Source: Cupriavidus pauculus | Lineage (GTDB): Bacteria; Pseudomonadota; Gammaproteobacteria; Burkholderiales; Burkholderiaceae | DNA length: 64,000 nucleotides | Direction of reading: 5' to 3' | Assembly (NCBI RefSeq): GCF_008801835.1 | Contig: NZ_VZOW01000026.1 | Coordinates: 1-64,000, forward strand | In this document: piece by piece, positions 16,017 through 24,369 of the stretch | Layout of the letters: each line of letters starts with the position of its first letter | Position numbering within the stretch: the stretch's first letter is position 1 | Made by a program: the position numbers and the translations under genes | Notes under the pieces: model-generated | The model's database searches: none | What the model was told of the DNA's origin: nothing | What the model saw: the letters and a program-made list of their open reading frames with translations, nothing else

Positions 16017-17273
16017 TCAGGTTACCGCCGTGCGCACGCTGAAGCGCTGGTCGCGATAGGCGCCGCTGTCCAGCACGTCGCGCACGATCTCCACCGCATC
16101 CCATACTTCCGTGAAGCTGGTGTAGAGCGGCGTGAAGCCAAACCGGGCGATACCGGGCTCGCGATAGTCGCCGATCACGCCGCGCTCGATCAACGCCGCC
16201 ACCAGTGCATAGCCGTCGGGATGGGCAAAGCTGACCTGACTGCCGCGCCGAGCGTGGTCGCGCGGCGTCACCAGCGTAAGCGGGTGCTGTGCGCAACGCG
16301 CCTCCACCAGTTCGATGAACAGGTCCGTCAGCTTGAGCGATTTGGTGCGCAGCGCGGCCATGCTGGTCTGCGCAAAGATGTCGAGGCCGCATTCCACCAT
16401 CGCCAGCGACGTCACCGGCTGCGTGCCGCAGAGGAAGCGCGCGATGCCCTTGGCCGGCGCGTACTGCGGCGACATCGCGAATGGCGCGCCGTGGCCCCAC
16501 CAGCCCGACAGCGGCTGCCAGAACTGGTCGCGCAGCGCTGGCGATACCCAGACGAATGCCGGAGAACCTGGGCCGCCGTTGAGATACTTGTACGTGCAGC
16601 CGATTGCGTAATCGGCCTGTGCCGCGCCCAGCGCGACGGGCACCGCTCCGGCCGAATGGGCCAGATCCCATACGGTCAGCGCGCCGCGTGCGTGGGCAAG
16701 CGCGGTCAGGGCGGCCATGTCCAGCATTTCGCCGGTCTTGTAGTTGACGTGCGTGAGCATCAGCACGGCCGTATCCGCGCCCACGGCCGCGTCGATTTCC
16801 TCCGGACTGTTGACCAGCCGCACTTCGTAGCCGCGTTGCAGCAGATCGGCGAGACCCTGGGCGATATAAAGATCGGTCGGGAAATTGCTCGCTTCGGAGA
16901 CGATGACGCGGCGCGCCGGATCGCGTTGTTGCTGCACGCGCAGTGCGGCGGCCAATACCTTGAATAGATTGATCGACGTGGTGTCGGTGACCACCACTTC
17001 GTCGTGCCCCGCGCCAATCAGCGGCGCCAGTTGGTTGCCCAGGCGCTGCGGCAGATCGAACCAGCCGGCCGTGTTCCAGCTGCGGATCAGCCCGTCGCCC
17101 CACTCGGCGTTCACCACTTCGGCGGCGCGCGCGGCGGCCGCGCGCGGGCGCGCCCCGAGCGAGTTGCCATCGAGATAGATCACGCCTTCGGGCAGGGCAA
17201 ATTGGTCGCGCAGCGCGCGGAGCGGGTCGTCCCGGTCCAGCGCCTGGCAGCGTTCACGTGTCAGGTTGGTCAT
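16017..17273 (-). CDS. kynU: kynureninase
   Basis: 418 residues. The PLP Schiff-base lysine is Lys229 in CTYKYLNGGPGSPAF and the ring-nitrogen partner is Asp203 in VWDLAHSAG. It cleaves kynurenine to anthranilate and alanine, the last step of this operon's pathway. It sits 55 bp after kynB and 12 bp before kynA, so the three are cotranscribed. Confidence 0.96.
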   Translation of the reverse strand: MTNLTRERCQALDRDDPLRALRDQFALPEGVIYLDGNSLGARPRAAAARAAEVVNAEWGDGLIRSWNTAGWFDLPQRLGNQLAPLIGAGHDEVVVTDTTSINLFKVLAAALRVQQQRDPARRVIVSEASNFPTDLYIAQGLADLLQRGYEVRLVNSPEEIDAAVGADTAVLMLTHVNYKTGEMLDMAALTALAHARGALTVWDLAHSAGAVPVALGAAQADYAIGCTYKYLNGGPGSPAFVWVSPALRDQFWQPLSGWWGHGAPFAMSPQYAPAKGIARFLCGTQPVTSLAMVECGLDIFAQTSMAALRTKSLKLTDLFIELVEARCAQHPLTLVTPRDHARRGSQVSFAHPDGYALVAALIERGVIGDYREPGIARFGFTPLYTSFTEVWDAVEIVRDVLDSGAYRDQRFSVRTAVT

Positions 17274-17328
17274 GCTTGTCGAATCGGTCCGTCAATCGAG
17301 ATGCGGGTGGTTGGGGATGCGAATGCGT

Positions 17329-17979
17329 TCACGGCAGTTCGCGCAGGATCGCGCGCACCGGGCTCGCGTCCAGCGTGGCCAGGCGCAGCGGCAGGGCAAT
17401 CAGTTCGTAGTCGCCAGCGGGGACGTCGTCCAGCACGATGCCTTCCAGAATCGCAAGCTGGTGATCGCGCACCGCGTGATGGGCGTCCATCGTTTTCGAG
17501 GTTTCCGGATCGAGCGATGGCGTGTCGATGCCGATCAGCTTCACGCCACGGCTGGCCAGCAAGGCGATGGTCTCGGGCGCGACGGCGCAGAACGCGCTGT
17601 CCCACGCGCCAAGTGGCGCGCGGGCGTAGGTGCGCAGCAGCACGCGAGCCGGGACGTCCTGCAATGCGTGTTCGATGTGGTGCGGCGCCACGCGCGGCGC
17701 CGCACCGATGCAATGGATCACGCGGCATGCTCCGATATACGCATCGAGTGGGACGTCGCCGATCGGCGCGCCGTTGGCGCAGTAATGCAGCGGCGCGTCC
17801 GCGTGCGCGCCCGTGTGTGGCGACATCGTGATACGGCCCACGTTGACCGGGCATTGATCGTCGAGCTGCCAGGCGGGCTCATGGCGAAACGGCGTGTCGC
17901 CAGGCCAGACCGGCGTGGCGTCGGAAACCGGCGGCGTGATGTCCCACATGCGGCGGGAATTAATGGGGGCGTGGGTCAT
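17329..17979 (-). CDS. kynB: kynurenine formamidase (arylformamidase)
   Basis: 216 residues with the metal-binding signature HTGAHAD at 55-61 and IDTPSLDPE further on, typical of bacterial KynB. It hydrolyses N-formylkynurenine to kynurenine and formate. First gene of the operon; its promoter lies in the 147-bp divergent region shared with the Lrp-type regulator. Confidence 0.95.
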   Translation of the reverse strand: MTHAPINSRRMWDITPPVSDATPVWPGDTPFRHEPAWQLDDQCPVNVGRITMSPHTGAHADAPLHYCANGAPIGDVPLDAYIGACRVIHCIGAAPRVAPHHIEHALQDVPARVLLRTYARAPLGAWDSAFCAVAPETIALLASRGVKLIGIDTPSLDPETSKTMDAHHAVRDHQLAILEGIVLDDVPAGDYELIALPLRLATLDASPVRAILRELP

Positions 17980-18035
17980 GGTGTCTCGGAGGCGTTTCTG
18001 ATGACGCGGGGCGTGCCGGAATCATAGTCAAAACC

Positions 18036-18098
18036 TGCGAGAAGAGGCTTGCGAAATCGCTCGAGTTTGGGTGCGAATTTCGCATAGAATTGTGCGAT
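18036..18098. promoter_or_regulatory. cluster of TGCGA half-sites between kynB and kynR
   Basis: A perfect palindrome TGCGAA-T-TTCGCA occupies 18072-18084. More copies lie at 18036 (TGCGA), 18049 (TTGCGAA) and 18093 (TGCGAT). The phased spacing suits an octameric Lrp/AsnC protein wrapping the divergent promoters; the adjacent gene encodes such a protein. Confidence 0.62.
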
Positions 18099-18126
18099 AA
18101 GAACCAAAAACCGTGGATTATTCGAA

Positions 18127-18609
18127 ATGACGCTCGATCCGATCGATTTACGGATACTGACTGCCCTGCAGGAGAACGGACGCATCAGCAATCAGGACCT
18201 GGCCGATCGCGTCGCGCTGTCGCCGTCGGCATGCTTGCGCCGTGTGCGGTTACTCGAAGAAAGTGGCGTGATCGGCGGCTATCGCGCGTGGTTCGATGCA
18301 GAAAAGCTCGGATTGGAGATCGAGGCGATCGTGCAGGTGTCGATGCGGCACGATGTGGAAGGCTGGCACGACACGTTTAACGCCGTGGTGCAGACCTGGC
18401 CGGAAGTGCTGACCGCCTATGTGATTACCGGCGACAGCAACTACATCCTGCGCGTGCAGGCGCGCAACCTGAAGCACTACTCGGACTTCATCGTGAATCG
18501 GCTCTACCGGACGCCTGGCGTGATGGATATCCGTTCCAACATCGTGTTACAGCGGATCAAGACGGGTGGGTCGCCGCTGGCAATCGTCAAGGATGACGGG
18601 GCATCCTAA
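18127..18609 (+). CDS. kynR: Lrp/AsnC-family regulator of the kynurenine operon
   Basis: 160 residues: N-terminal helix-turn-helix (~5-60, IDLRILTALQENGRISNQDLADRVALSPSACLRRV) and a C-terminal ligand-sensing domain (~70-150). Divergent from kynB, the arrangement known for KynR, which activates kynBUA in response to kynurenine in pseudomonads and relatives. Half-sites in the shared intergenic region support this. The regulatory role is inferred from context. Confidence 0.9.
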   Translation: MTLDPIDLRILTALQENGRISNQDLADRVALSPSACLRRVRLLEESGVIGGYRAWFDAEKLGLEIEAIVQVSMRHDVEGWHDTFNAVVQTWPEVLTAYVITGDSNYILRVQARNLKHYSDFIVNRLYRTPGVMDIRSNIVLQRIKTGGSPLAIVKDDGAS

Positions 18610-18630
18610 AGCGCGGGCCGCTGTTTGGAA

Positions 18631-19191
18631 TCAGCAGCCGAGCGGGCCGAGCGTCGAAAATTGTGCGCCCTGGAACACCAGGGGTTGGCCGCCGGCATCG
18701 AGAATGCCGCAGCGTTCCACTTCGCCGACGAAAATGATGTGATCGCCCTCGTCATAACGGCTGCGATTGTGGCATTCGAACCAGGCCAGCGCGTTGGACA
18801 GGATGGGCAGGCCGGTTTCGGACAGACGGTAGTCGACGCCGGCAAAGCGGTCGCCCTTGAGGGAGGCAAAGCGCTGGCACAGGTCCAGTTGGGACGCCGC
18901 CAGCACATTGATGATGTAATGCGACCCATCGCGGAACATCGGCAAGCTGTTGGCGCGCGTCGCCATGCTCCACAACACCAGAGGCGGGTCCAGCGATACC
19001 GAGTTGAACGAGCTGGCCGTAATGCCGACAAACGGCGCGCCGTGCGCATGCGGATGTCCCGCCGCGCGCGTCGTGATCACCGTGACGCCGGTGGCAAACT
19101 GCGACAACGCGCGCTTGAAATGCTGGCTGTCGAAATCGGGGGCGGCGGCCTTGCGACCCGTCACGGGGGCGTCGGCCTCGGGCATGCCCAT
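18631..19191 (-). CDS. flavin reductase (HpaC-like FMN-binding family)
   Basis: 186 residues of the flavin reductase-like split-barrel fold: SQFATGVTVITTRA, then ITASSFNSVSLDPPLVLWSM and a C-terminal HIIFVGEVERC. Such proteins reduce FMN or FAD with NAD(P)H, usually for a two-component monooxygenase. The ATG at 19191 is chosen because GGAG lies exactly eight bases upstream, although the frame extends 18 codons further. No partner oxygenase is adjacent, so the substrate system is unknown. Convergent with kynR. Confidence 0.85.
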   Translation of the reverse strand: MGMPEADAPVTGRKAAAPDFDSQHFKRALSQFATGVTVITTRAAGHPHAHGAPFVGITASSFNSVSLDPPLVLWSMATRANSLPMFRDGSHYIINVLAASQLDLCQRFASLKGDRFAGVDYRLSETGLPILSNALAWFECHNRSRYDEGDHIIFVGEVERCGILDAGGQPLVFQGAQFSTLGPLGC

Positions 19192-19373
19192 GTCTCGGGC
19201 TCCACACAAATCCATGATCTTCATATCGGGGTAGCCGGCGCGCATTCAACACGCACAAGCTAATCCGCGTGGCCGGGGTTTTCGGTGGCCCGCCGTACAA
19301 AACTTGCACGAAGCGCGCCGGAAGCAATTTCCGCGATTGTAGCGGACTGGGGACAAAGCCCTGCGACGTGCTT

Positions 19374-20492
19374 TTATGCCGGTAGGGTCATTTTGGCTGC
19401 ACCGTCCTGCATCGCCGGCGAAGCGTCGAGCCTTTCGACGATGGCCGTCGCCAGCCGGGCGATACTGAGCGGCGCGCAGCCTTCGGCATTGTTGCTGACG
19501 ATCACGTAGGCAGACTGGCCTGTGCGCAGCGTCCGGACCACGACATCGGCAATCGCGTCGCGGGTTGGCGCGTCCTCGTCGACCAGTTTGTCGAATGGCG
19601 CGTACGCTTTTTCGGCCATCGCATAGGAACGGCCTTCGCGCAGCATCCACCGCAACACCAGCGGCCCCGGCGCGCCGTCGTCCATCAACGCCTGGGCTTG
19701 CGCCTGCCGCGGCACCGGCGGGAGGCGGTCGCGCGCGGCCAGGCAAAAACGCACCCCGCGTTCGCGCAGCAAGCGGATATAGCGTGGCGTCAGCAATGCG
19801 GGATCGCGGATTTCCACGGCATAGCACGCGTGCGGCGTGAGTGCGCGATCGAGCGGCGGCAACGCGGCCAGAAACGCATCGAGGCGGGCGAGGAAGGCCG
19901 GTCCGTCGTCGGCCACGCTTTGCAACGGCGACAGCTGGAACAGCAGTGGCCCGCAACGCTGCCCCAATCCGCTGGTCGCGGGGACAATGAAATCGCGGAT
20001 GGCGATTTCCGCATCCAGAAACGCCGCATTGGGCAATCGGCCCGCGCCGTCCGCACTGCGCAGCCATGCATCGCAGACGCTGGCCGGCGCCTTGACCAGA
20101 AAGCGGAACCCTTCGGGCACCTGCGCCGCATAGCTCATGTAGTCGTTAAGCGGTATCGGGCCATAGAAGCCGCGATCGATACCGGCCGCGCGGATCAGCG
20201 GATGCTGCGCGCAAGCCTGCAAGCCTTTGCGCGACAGCAGGCTTTCGGTGTACTGGCCCTCGTAGACCAGCCCATGCCAGCCGGGATACGACCACGACGA
20301 GGTGCCGAAATACAGGTTGTCCGGCAGTAGATCGCCGAGCGCGCGCAGCGCGGCGTCGGCCGTCCAGGGCTGGACGGTCTTGCCAACGGGCTTTTTCTTT
20401 CCGGATTCCTTTGCCGTCGCGAGTGCGGGGGATATGTCCGGCGATACCGGCGTGTCGCCGGGATCGCCGAAGAGATCGAGATTTTCAGTCAA
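19374..20492 (-). CDS. DUF72 (YecE-like) family protein
   Basis: 372 residues. A lysine-rich linker (~25-45) precedes a TIM-barrel-like DUF72 domain: LYFGTSSWSYPGWHGLVY, FRFLVKAPASVCDAW, CGPLLFQLSP and a C-terminal SAYVIVSNNAEGCAPLS. The molecular function of the family is not known. It starts 17 bp after the cyclopropane synthase stop, so the two are likely cotranscribed. Confidence 0.85.
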   Translation of the reverse strand: MTENLDLFGDPGDTPVSPDISPALATAKESGKKKPVGKTVQPWTADAALRALGDLLPDNLYFGTSSWSYPGWHGLVYEGQYTESLLSRKGLQACAQHPLIRAAGIDRGFYGPIPLNDYMSYAAQVPEGFRFLVKAPASVCDAWLRSADGAGRLPNAAFLDAEIAIRDFIVPATSGLGQRCGPLLFQLSPLQSVADDGPAFLARLDAFLAALPPLDRALTPHACYAVEIRDPALLTPRYIRLLRERGVRFCLAARDRLPPVPRQAQAQALMDDGAPGPLVLRWMLREGRSYAMAEKAYAPFDKLVDEDAPTRDAIADVVVRTLRTGQSAYVIVSNNAEGCAPLSIARLATAIVERLDASPAMQDGAAKMTLPA

Positions 20493-20509
20493 ACGTCAAA
20501 CTTCAAATT

Positions 20510-21751
20510 TCAAACCGCTTTTCCAATCGGGGAAGCGTAAATATAACGCCGCGAAATCGGGAACGTCTCGGCGCTACGCCCGGCCTTCTGGCATACCACC
20601 TGATGCAACGACATCTGTCCCGTGGTGAAGGCATGGCCGCAACCGGCCAGATACACGCGCCAGATGCGGTATTTCTTCTCACCGACCATCGCGCGAATGG
20701 TTTCCGCATTGGTCTCGAAATTATCGGCCCAATGGCGCAAGGTCTGCGCGTAGTGCCGCCGCAGCATTTCGACGTCGAACGCTTCCAGGCCGCCTTGCTG
20801 CATCGTGTTCAGCACCATGCTGATATGCGGCAGTTCGCCCTGCGGGAACACATAGCGATCCATGAAACCGGAGCCGTCCATCGGCACTTCGCCGCTGTTG
20901 GGGTCGGTGGCCGTGATGCCATGATTCATGGCGACGCCATCGTCCTTGAGCAGGTCGCGGATCCGCGCGAAATAGCCGGGTAGGTTTTCCTTGCCGACGT
21001 GTTCGAACATGCCGACGCTGGTGATGCGATCGAATTGCCCCTGTACGTCGCGATAGTCCTGCAGGCGGATCTCGATGCGATCCTGCAAGCCTGCGGCCTT
21101 GACGCGTTCGGTGGCCATGTCGAACTGGTTTTGGGAAAGCGTGATGCCCACGCATTTCGCGCCGAATTTTTGCGCCGCGCGAATAACCAGCGCGCCCCAG
21201 CCGCAGCCGATATCGAGCAGCGTATGCCCGGGCTGCACACGGATTTTGGTCAGAATGTGATCGATCTTCTTGAGCTGCGCAGTCGCGAGGTCTTCGTTGC
21301 CTTCCTCGAAGTACGCGCAGGAATACACCATGCGCGGATCGAGCCACAGCTTGTAGAAGTCATTCGACACGTCGTAGTGATACTGGATCGATGCCTTGTC
21401 TTCGGCCTTGGTGTGGGTGAAGCGCTGCGCCACTTTCGCCAGCGCTCCGCCGGCGCTGCGCGCGGCCGCGGCGGAAAATCCGTAGCCCACCTTGATGATG
21501 TCGGCCAGGCGGCCGTCGAGGTCGATCTTTTCCTGGACGTAGGCTTCCCCGAGATTGTCCAGGCTGGGCACCAGCAGCAGGGGCAGGGCGGACGCCTCGC
21601 GCACCGTCAGCGTAACGTCCGGCTTGTCGAAATGGCCCAACTGGTATTCGCTGCCGTTCCAGAGGCGGAGCTTGACCGGCAGGTTGGCGTGCTCGCGCAC
21701 GTCCGAAATCCAGCTATCGAGCTGCTTGTCGAGTGCTTGCTTGAAAAACAT
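20510..21751 (-). CDS. cfa: cyclopropane-fatty-acyl-phospholipid synthase
   Basis: 413 residues. The methyltransferase core has the S-adenosylmethionine motif LLDIGCGWGALV, preceded by the family signature SIQYHYDVSNDFYKLWLD and followed by VGMFEHVG. It converts membrane unsaturated fatty acids to cyclopropane fatty acids using SAM, usually in stationary phase or acid stress. The ATG at 21751 has GGGAGA upstream; a longer frame is not supported. Confidence 0.93.
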   Translation of the reverse strand: MFFKQALDKQLDSWISDVREHANLPVKLRLWNGSEYQLGHFDKPDVTLTVREASALPLLLVPSLDNLGEAYVQEKIDLDGRLADIIKVGYGFSAAAARSAGGALAKVAQRFTHTKAEDKASIQYHYDVSNDFYKLWLDPRMVYSCAYFEEGNEDLATAQLKKIDHILTKIRVQPGHTLLDIGCGWGALVIRAAQKFGAKCVGITLSQNQFDMATERVKAAGLQDRIEIRLQDYRDVQGQFDRITSVGMFEHVGKENLPGYFARIRDLLKDDGVAMNHGITATDPNSGEVPMDGSGFMDRYVFPQGELPHISMVLNTMQQGGLEAFDVEMLRRHYAQTLRHWADNFETNAETIRAMVGEKKYRIWRVYLAGCGHAFTTGQMSLHQVVCQKAGRSAETFPISRRYIYASPIGKAV

Positions 21752-22011
21752 GCGGCTTTCTCCCGATTGGTTGGTTATCCCTCTCGAACGAAATGCCCCA
21801 CGGTCGGCTGCGCCAACTGCGCATGAAAGCGAACGCAGCGCTGGCAATGGGGGGCCGCACCGGTGCATCGCCAGTGCGGCGGCTCATAAACTTTACGCCA
21901 AATCGCGAGATTGTGCAGTGCGGGTCCCTGCCTGCGGGATACCTGTCGCCTCGGGCAGACATTGCGCAAACAGTCGTTGGGCCTTGCGCCTAACGGCCGC
22001 CGCGCGCGCTG

Positions 22012-22650
22012 TCAGGGCGACAGCCGTACGATCTTCCAGCTCCCGTCGGCCTCTTGACGGTACGCGATGCGGTCGTGCAGGCGCGACGGACGCCCCTGCC
22101 AGAATTCGATCCACGTGGGCCGGATCCGATACCCGCCCCAGTGCGGAGGGCGCGGCGGATTCTCGCCAAACTTGTTGCGGAAGTCGGCCTCACGGGCCTC
22201 CAGCACATCGCGGCTGGCAACTTCGCGGCTCTGCTCCGACGCCCATGCGCCCAGGCGCGATCCGAGCGGGCGCGATGCGTAATAGGCGTCGCTCTCGGCG
22301 ACGTCGACTTTCTCCACCACGCCTTCCACGCGCACCTGGCGTTCGAGCTGCACCCAGTGGAACAGCAGCGCGGCGCGCGGATTGGCCTCGAGGTCCAGAC
22401 CCTTGCGGCTTTCGTAATTGGTGAAGAAAGTGAAACCGTTGACGTCCATGGCCTTGAGCAGCACGATGCGGGCGGATGGCTGGCCATTGGCGTCGACCGT
22501 GGCCAGCGTCATCGCGTTGGGCTCGGGCAGCTTGGCCTGAAGGGCCTCGTCGAACCACGCCTGAAACTGGCGGATCGGATCGGCGGCTACGTCGGATTCG
22601 GAAAGTGCGCTCAGCATGTAGTTGCGGCGCAGGTCAGCGAGTTGGGTCAT
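22012..22650 (-). CDS. pdxH: pyridoxamine 5'-phosphate oxidase
   Basis: 212 residues, full-length PdxH: FMN-binding SARIVLLKAMDVNGFTFFTN, dimer segment SRKGLDLEANPRAALLFHW, SRPLGSRLGAWASEQS and the C-terminal signature WGGYRIRPTWIEFWQGRPSRLHDR. It oxidises pyridoxine or pyridoxamine phosphate to pyridoxal phosphate in the cytoplasm. Monocistronic or cotranscribed with nothing obvious. Confidence 0.96.
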   Translation of the reverse strand: MTQLADLRRNYMLSALSESDVAADPIRQFQAWFDEALQAKLPEPNAMTLATVDANGQPSARIVLLKAMDVNGFTFFTNYESRKGLDLEANPRAALLFHWVQLERQVRVEGVVEKVDVAESDAYYASRPLGSRLGAWASEQSREVASRDVLEAREADFRNKFGENPPRPPHWGGYRIRPTWIEFWQGRPSRLHDRIAYRQEADGSWKIVRLSP

Positions 22651-22765
22651 GTCGCGTGTCGAAGTGTCTGGCCCGCATGGACATCACGCGGGCGAGGGTA
22701 TTTCGAGTATAGCGAATGCGCTGCATGCCGCATTTGCGCTGCGGCAAGGCAAAATCGTTGTTTTA

Positions 22766-23977
22766 CTAGTCGGCGAGCCTCGGCGCTTCGGCCTTGGCAG
22801 TCACCTTGCGCGTCTGCGTGCGCGAATAGTAATTGGCGACGCCCATCGCGCCGGCCATCGACAGGAAAATCGGCAGCATCCCCAGCGCCGTGCCCACCAC
22901 GCCGAACGTGAGCGGCCACACAACCTGGCTGGTGTTGAGCACGGCCGAACGCAGGCCCAGCGCCTCACCGGCGCGGCCCGACGGCGAAACCGTGTGGAGG
23001 ATGTTCATCACGTTCGGTTGCGCACTGCCCAGCGCCAGCCCCAGCACGAACGCGAGGCCGCACATCAGCCAGAAATGCGATACGAACGGGTAGAGCAGAT
23101 AGGCTGCGGCGCCCACCAGCAGCGCCAGCCGGATGATCTTCCATTCCGAGAAATGGCGCGAAACCATCGGCATCGCCACGCGGATGGCCAGTGTAGCGAG
23201 CGAGAAGGCGCCCAGCACCCAGCCGATCATCGACGGCGTCAGTCCGATGCGCGTGCCCTGGATCGGGATGAGGAACGCGTGAAGATCCCATGCGGCGGAC
23301 AGCACCGCGCTGGCGACGAATACCGCGCGCAGTTCGGGATACTGCAACAGGTCCAGCGTCGAGCGGCGCGAGCCGTCTTCGATCGCGATGCGTCCTGCGT
23401 TGCCGCCAACCGCGGGCAGGCGCGGCCGCACGTATTGCAGGCCGGCCTGGCCGACCAGTGCTACCACCACCAGCAGGCAGAACGCCATGCGGTAGCCCGC
23501 GTGTTCGATCGTGTAGCCCATCGCCACCGGCCCCAACGTACCGGAGATCGACAGGCCGAGCGCGTGCCACGTGTAGTTGCGCAGCCGGGTTTCGTTGGTC
23601 GACACCTGTCCGATCAGCAACTGCATGGCCACCTGCACGAGCATGAATCCGACGCCGATCAGCGCGCAGGCGCCGTAAAGGGAGGCGATGTCGTGCCACA
23701 CCGCAGGCAGCAGCGTGCCGGCCACCACCATCAGCGATCCGGCCGTCATGGGCAGGCGCGGGCCAATCTCGTCGATCCGCTTGCCGGCGGGAATCGCCAG
23801 GAACATCGGCAGCAGCGCGTACAACGACATCAGGATGCCCAGCGTGACCGTGGACGCCTTCTGAGAAATGGCAAATAGGGAAACGACGACGCGGCTGGCG
23901 TTGAATGCCACGTGATTGCACACCGTCAGCGCGATCAGCCAACTGATCGGAGGGACGGCGGCGTGAGGCAACGTCAT
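22766..23977 (-). CDS. MFS transporter
   Basis: 403 residues with twelve hydrophobic segments and typical major facilitator features: GKRIDEIGPRLPM between helices 2 and 3, and a central loop around 195-215. The C-terminal tail is charged. The substrate cannot be told; the sequence resembles drug-efflux-type carriers. The 390-bp upstream region carries a TetR-like palindrome and a longer inverted repeat, which might control it. Confidence 0.85.
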   Translation of the reverse strand: MTLPHAAVPPISWLIALTVCNHVAFNASRVVVSLFAISQKASTVTLGILMSLYALLPMFLAIPAGKRIDEIGPRLPMTAGSLMVVAGTLLPAVWHDIASLYGACALIGVGFMLVQVAMQLLIGQVSTNETRLRNYTWHALGLSISGTLGPVAMGYTIEHAGYRMAFCLLVVVALVGQAGLQYVRPRLPAVGGNAGRIAIEDGSRRSTLDLLQYPELRAVFVASAVLSAAWDLHAFLIPIQGTRIGLTPSMIGWVLGAFSLATLAIRVAMPMVSRHFSEWKIIRLALLVGAAAYLLYPFVSHFWLMCGLAFVLGLALGSAQPNVMNILHTVSPSGRAGEALGLRSAVLNTSQVVWPLTFGVVGTALGMLPIFLSMAGAMGVANYYSRTQTRKVTAKAEAPRLAD

Positions 23978-24156
23978 GGGGGCGCGGGGGCAAGGAGGTG
24001 GTTCGCGCCGCCGGCAAGGTCTCCGATCCGGGCGATAAGACGCGCGAAAAAGAAAATCAGTGCGGCCGAAGCCGCACCTTACAAGACACCATTACCGGAC
24101 TGGAACCCGGCAACGGCGGCGTTGCGTGTCGTTGTTCATTAATTAATTGCTTAATC

Positions 24157-24166
24157 AACGACCGTT
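24157..24166. promoter_or_regulatory. TetR-type operator candidate AACGACCGTT
   Basis: AACG-AC-CGTT resembles the GAACGNNCGTTC site upstream of the acyl-CoA ligase (29946-29957), with the same arms and 2-base centre. It is located ~180 bp upstream of the MFS start. A short motif, so chance is possible. Confidence 0.35.
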
Positions 24167-24217
24167 CGATTATGCGACCGCCGGGTGGCCATGCACAACA
24201 TCGGTGATGCAGGTGTG

Positions 24218-24258
24218 CAAATCCGCAACACATTTGTGGCGACACGGTTGCGGATTTG
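24218..24258. repeat. 12-bp perfect inverted repeat, 17-bp spacer
   Basis: CAAATCCGCAAC (24218-24229) is matched by GTTGCGGATTTG (24247-24258). Arms this long rarely arise by chance. No T-run follows, so a regulator binding site or RNA hairpin is as likely as a terminator for asmA. Confidence 0.55.
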
Positions 24259-24369
24259 TTGCGCGGAGACATCGCACGGAAACTGCGGCTGAAGCGCCAA
24301 GCAGCGCGGAAAAGCAAGGAACGCGTGGAAAGCGCGCGATTTGGGAGGCGCTGGCGACGGGCGGCCCGC

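Larger units (their letters stand above)
23978..24369. other. intergenic region with inverted repeats
   Basis: 392 bp upstream of the leftward MFS gene and downstream of the leftward asmA gene. It holds AATTAATTGCTTAAT-rich sequence, a 10-bp palindrome AACG-AC-CGTT (24157-24166) of TetR-operator type and a 12-bp inverted repeat at 24218-24258. I see no coding region. Confidence 0.5.
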
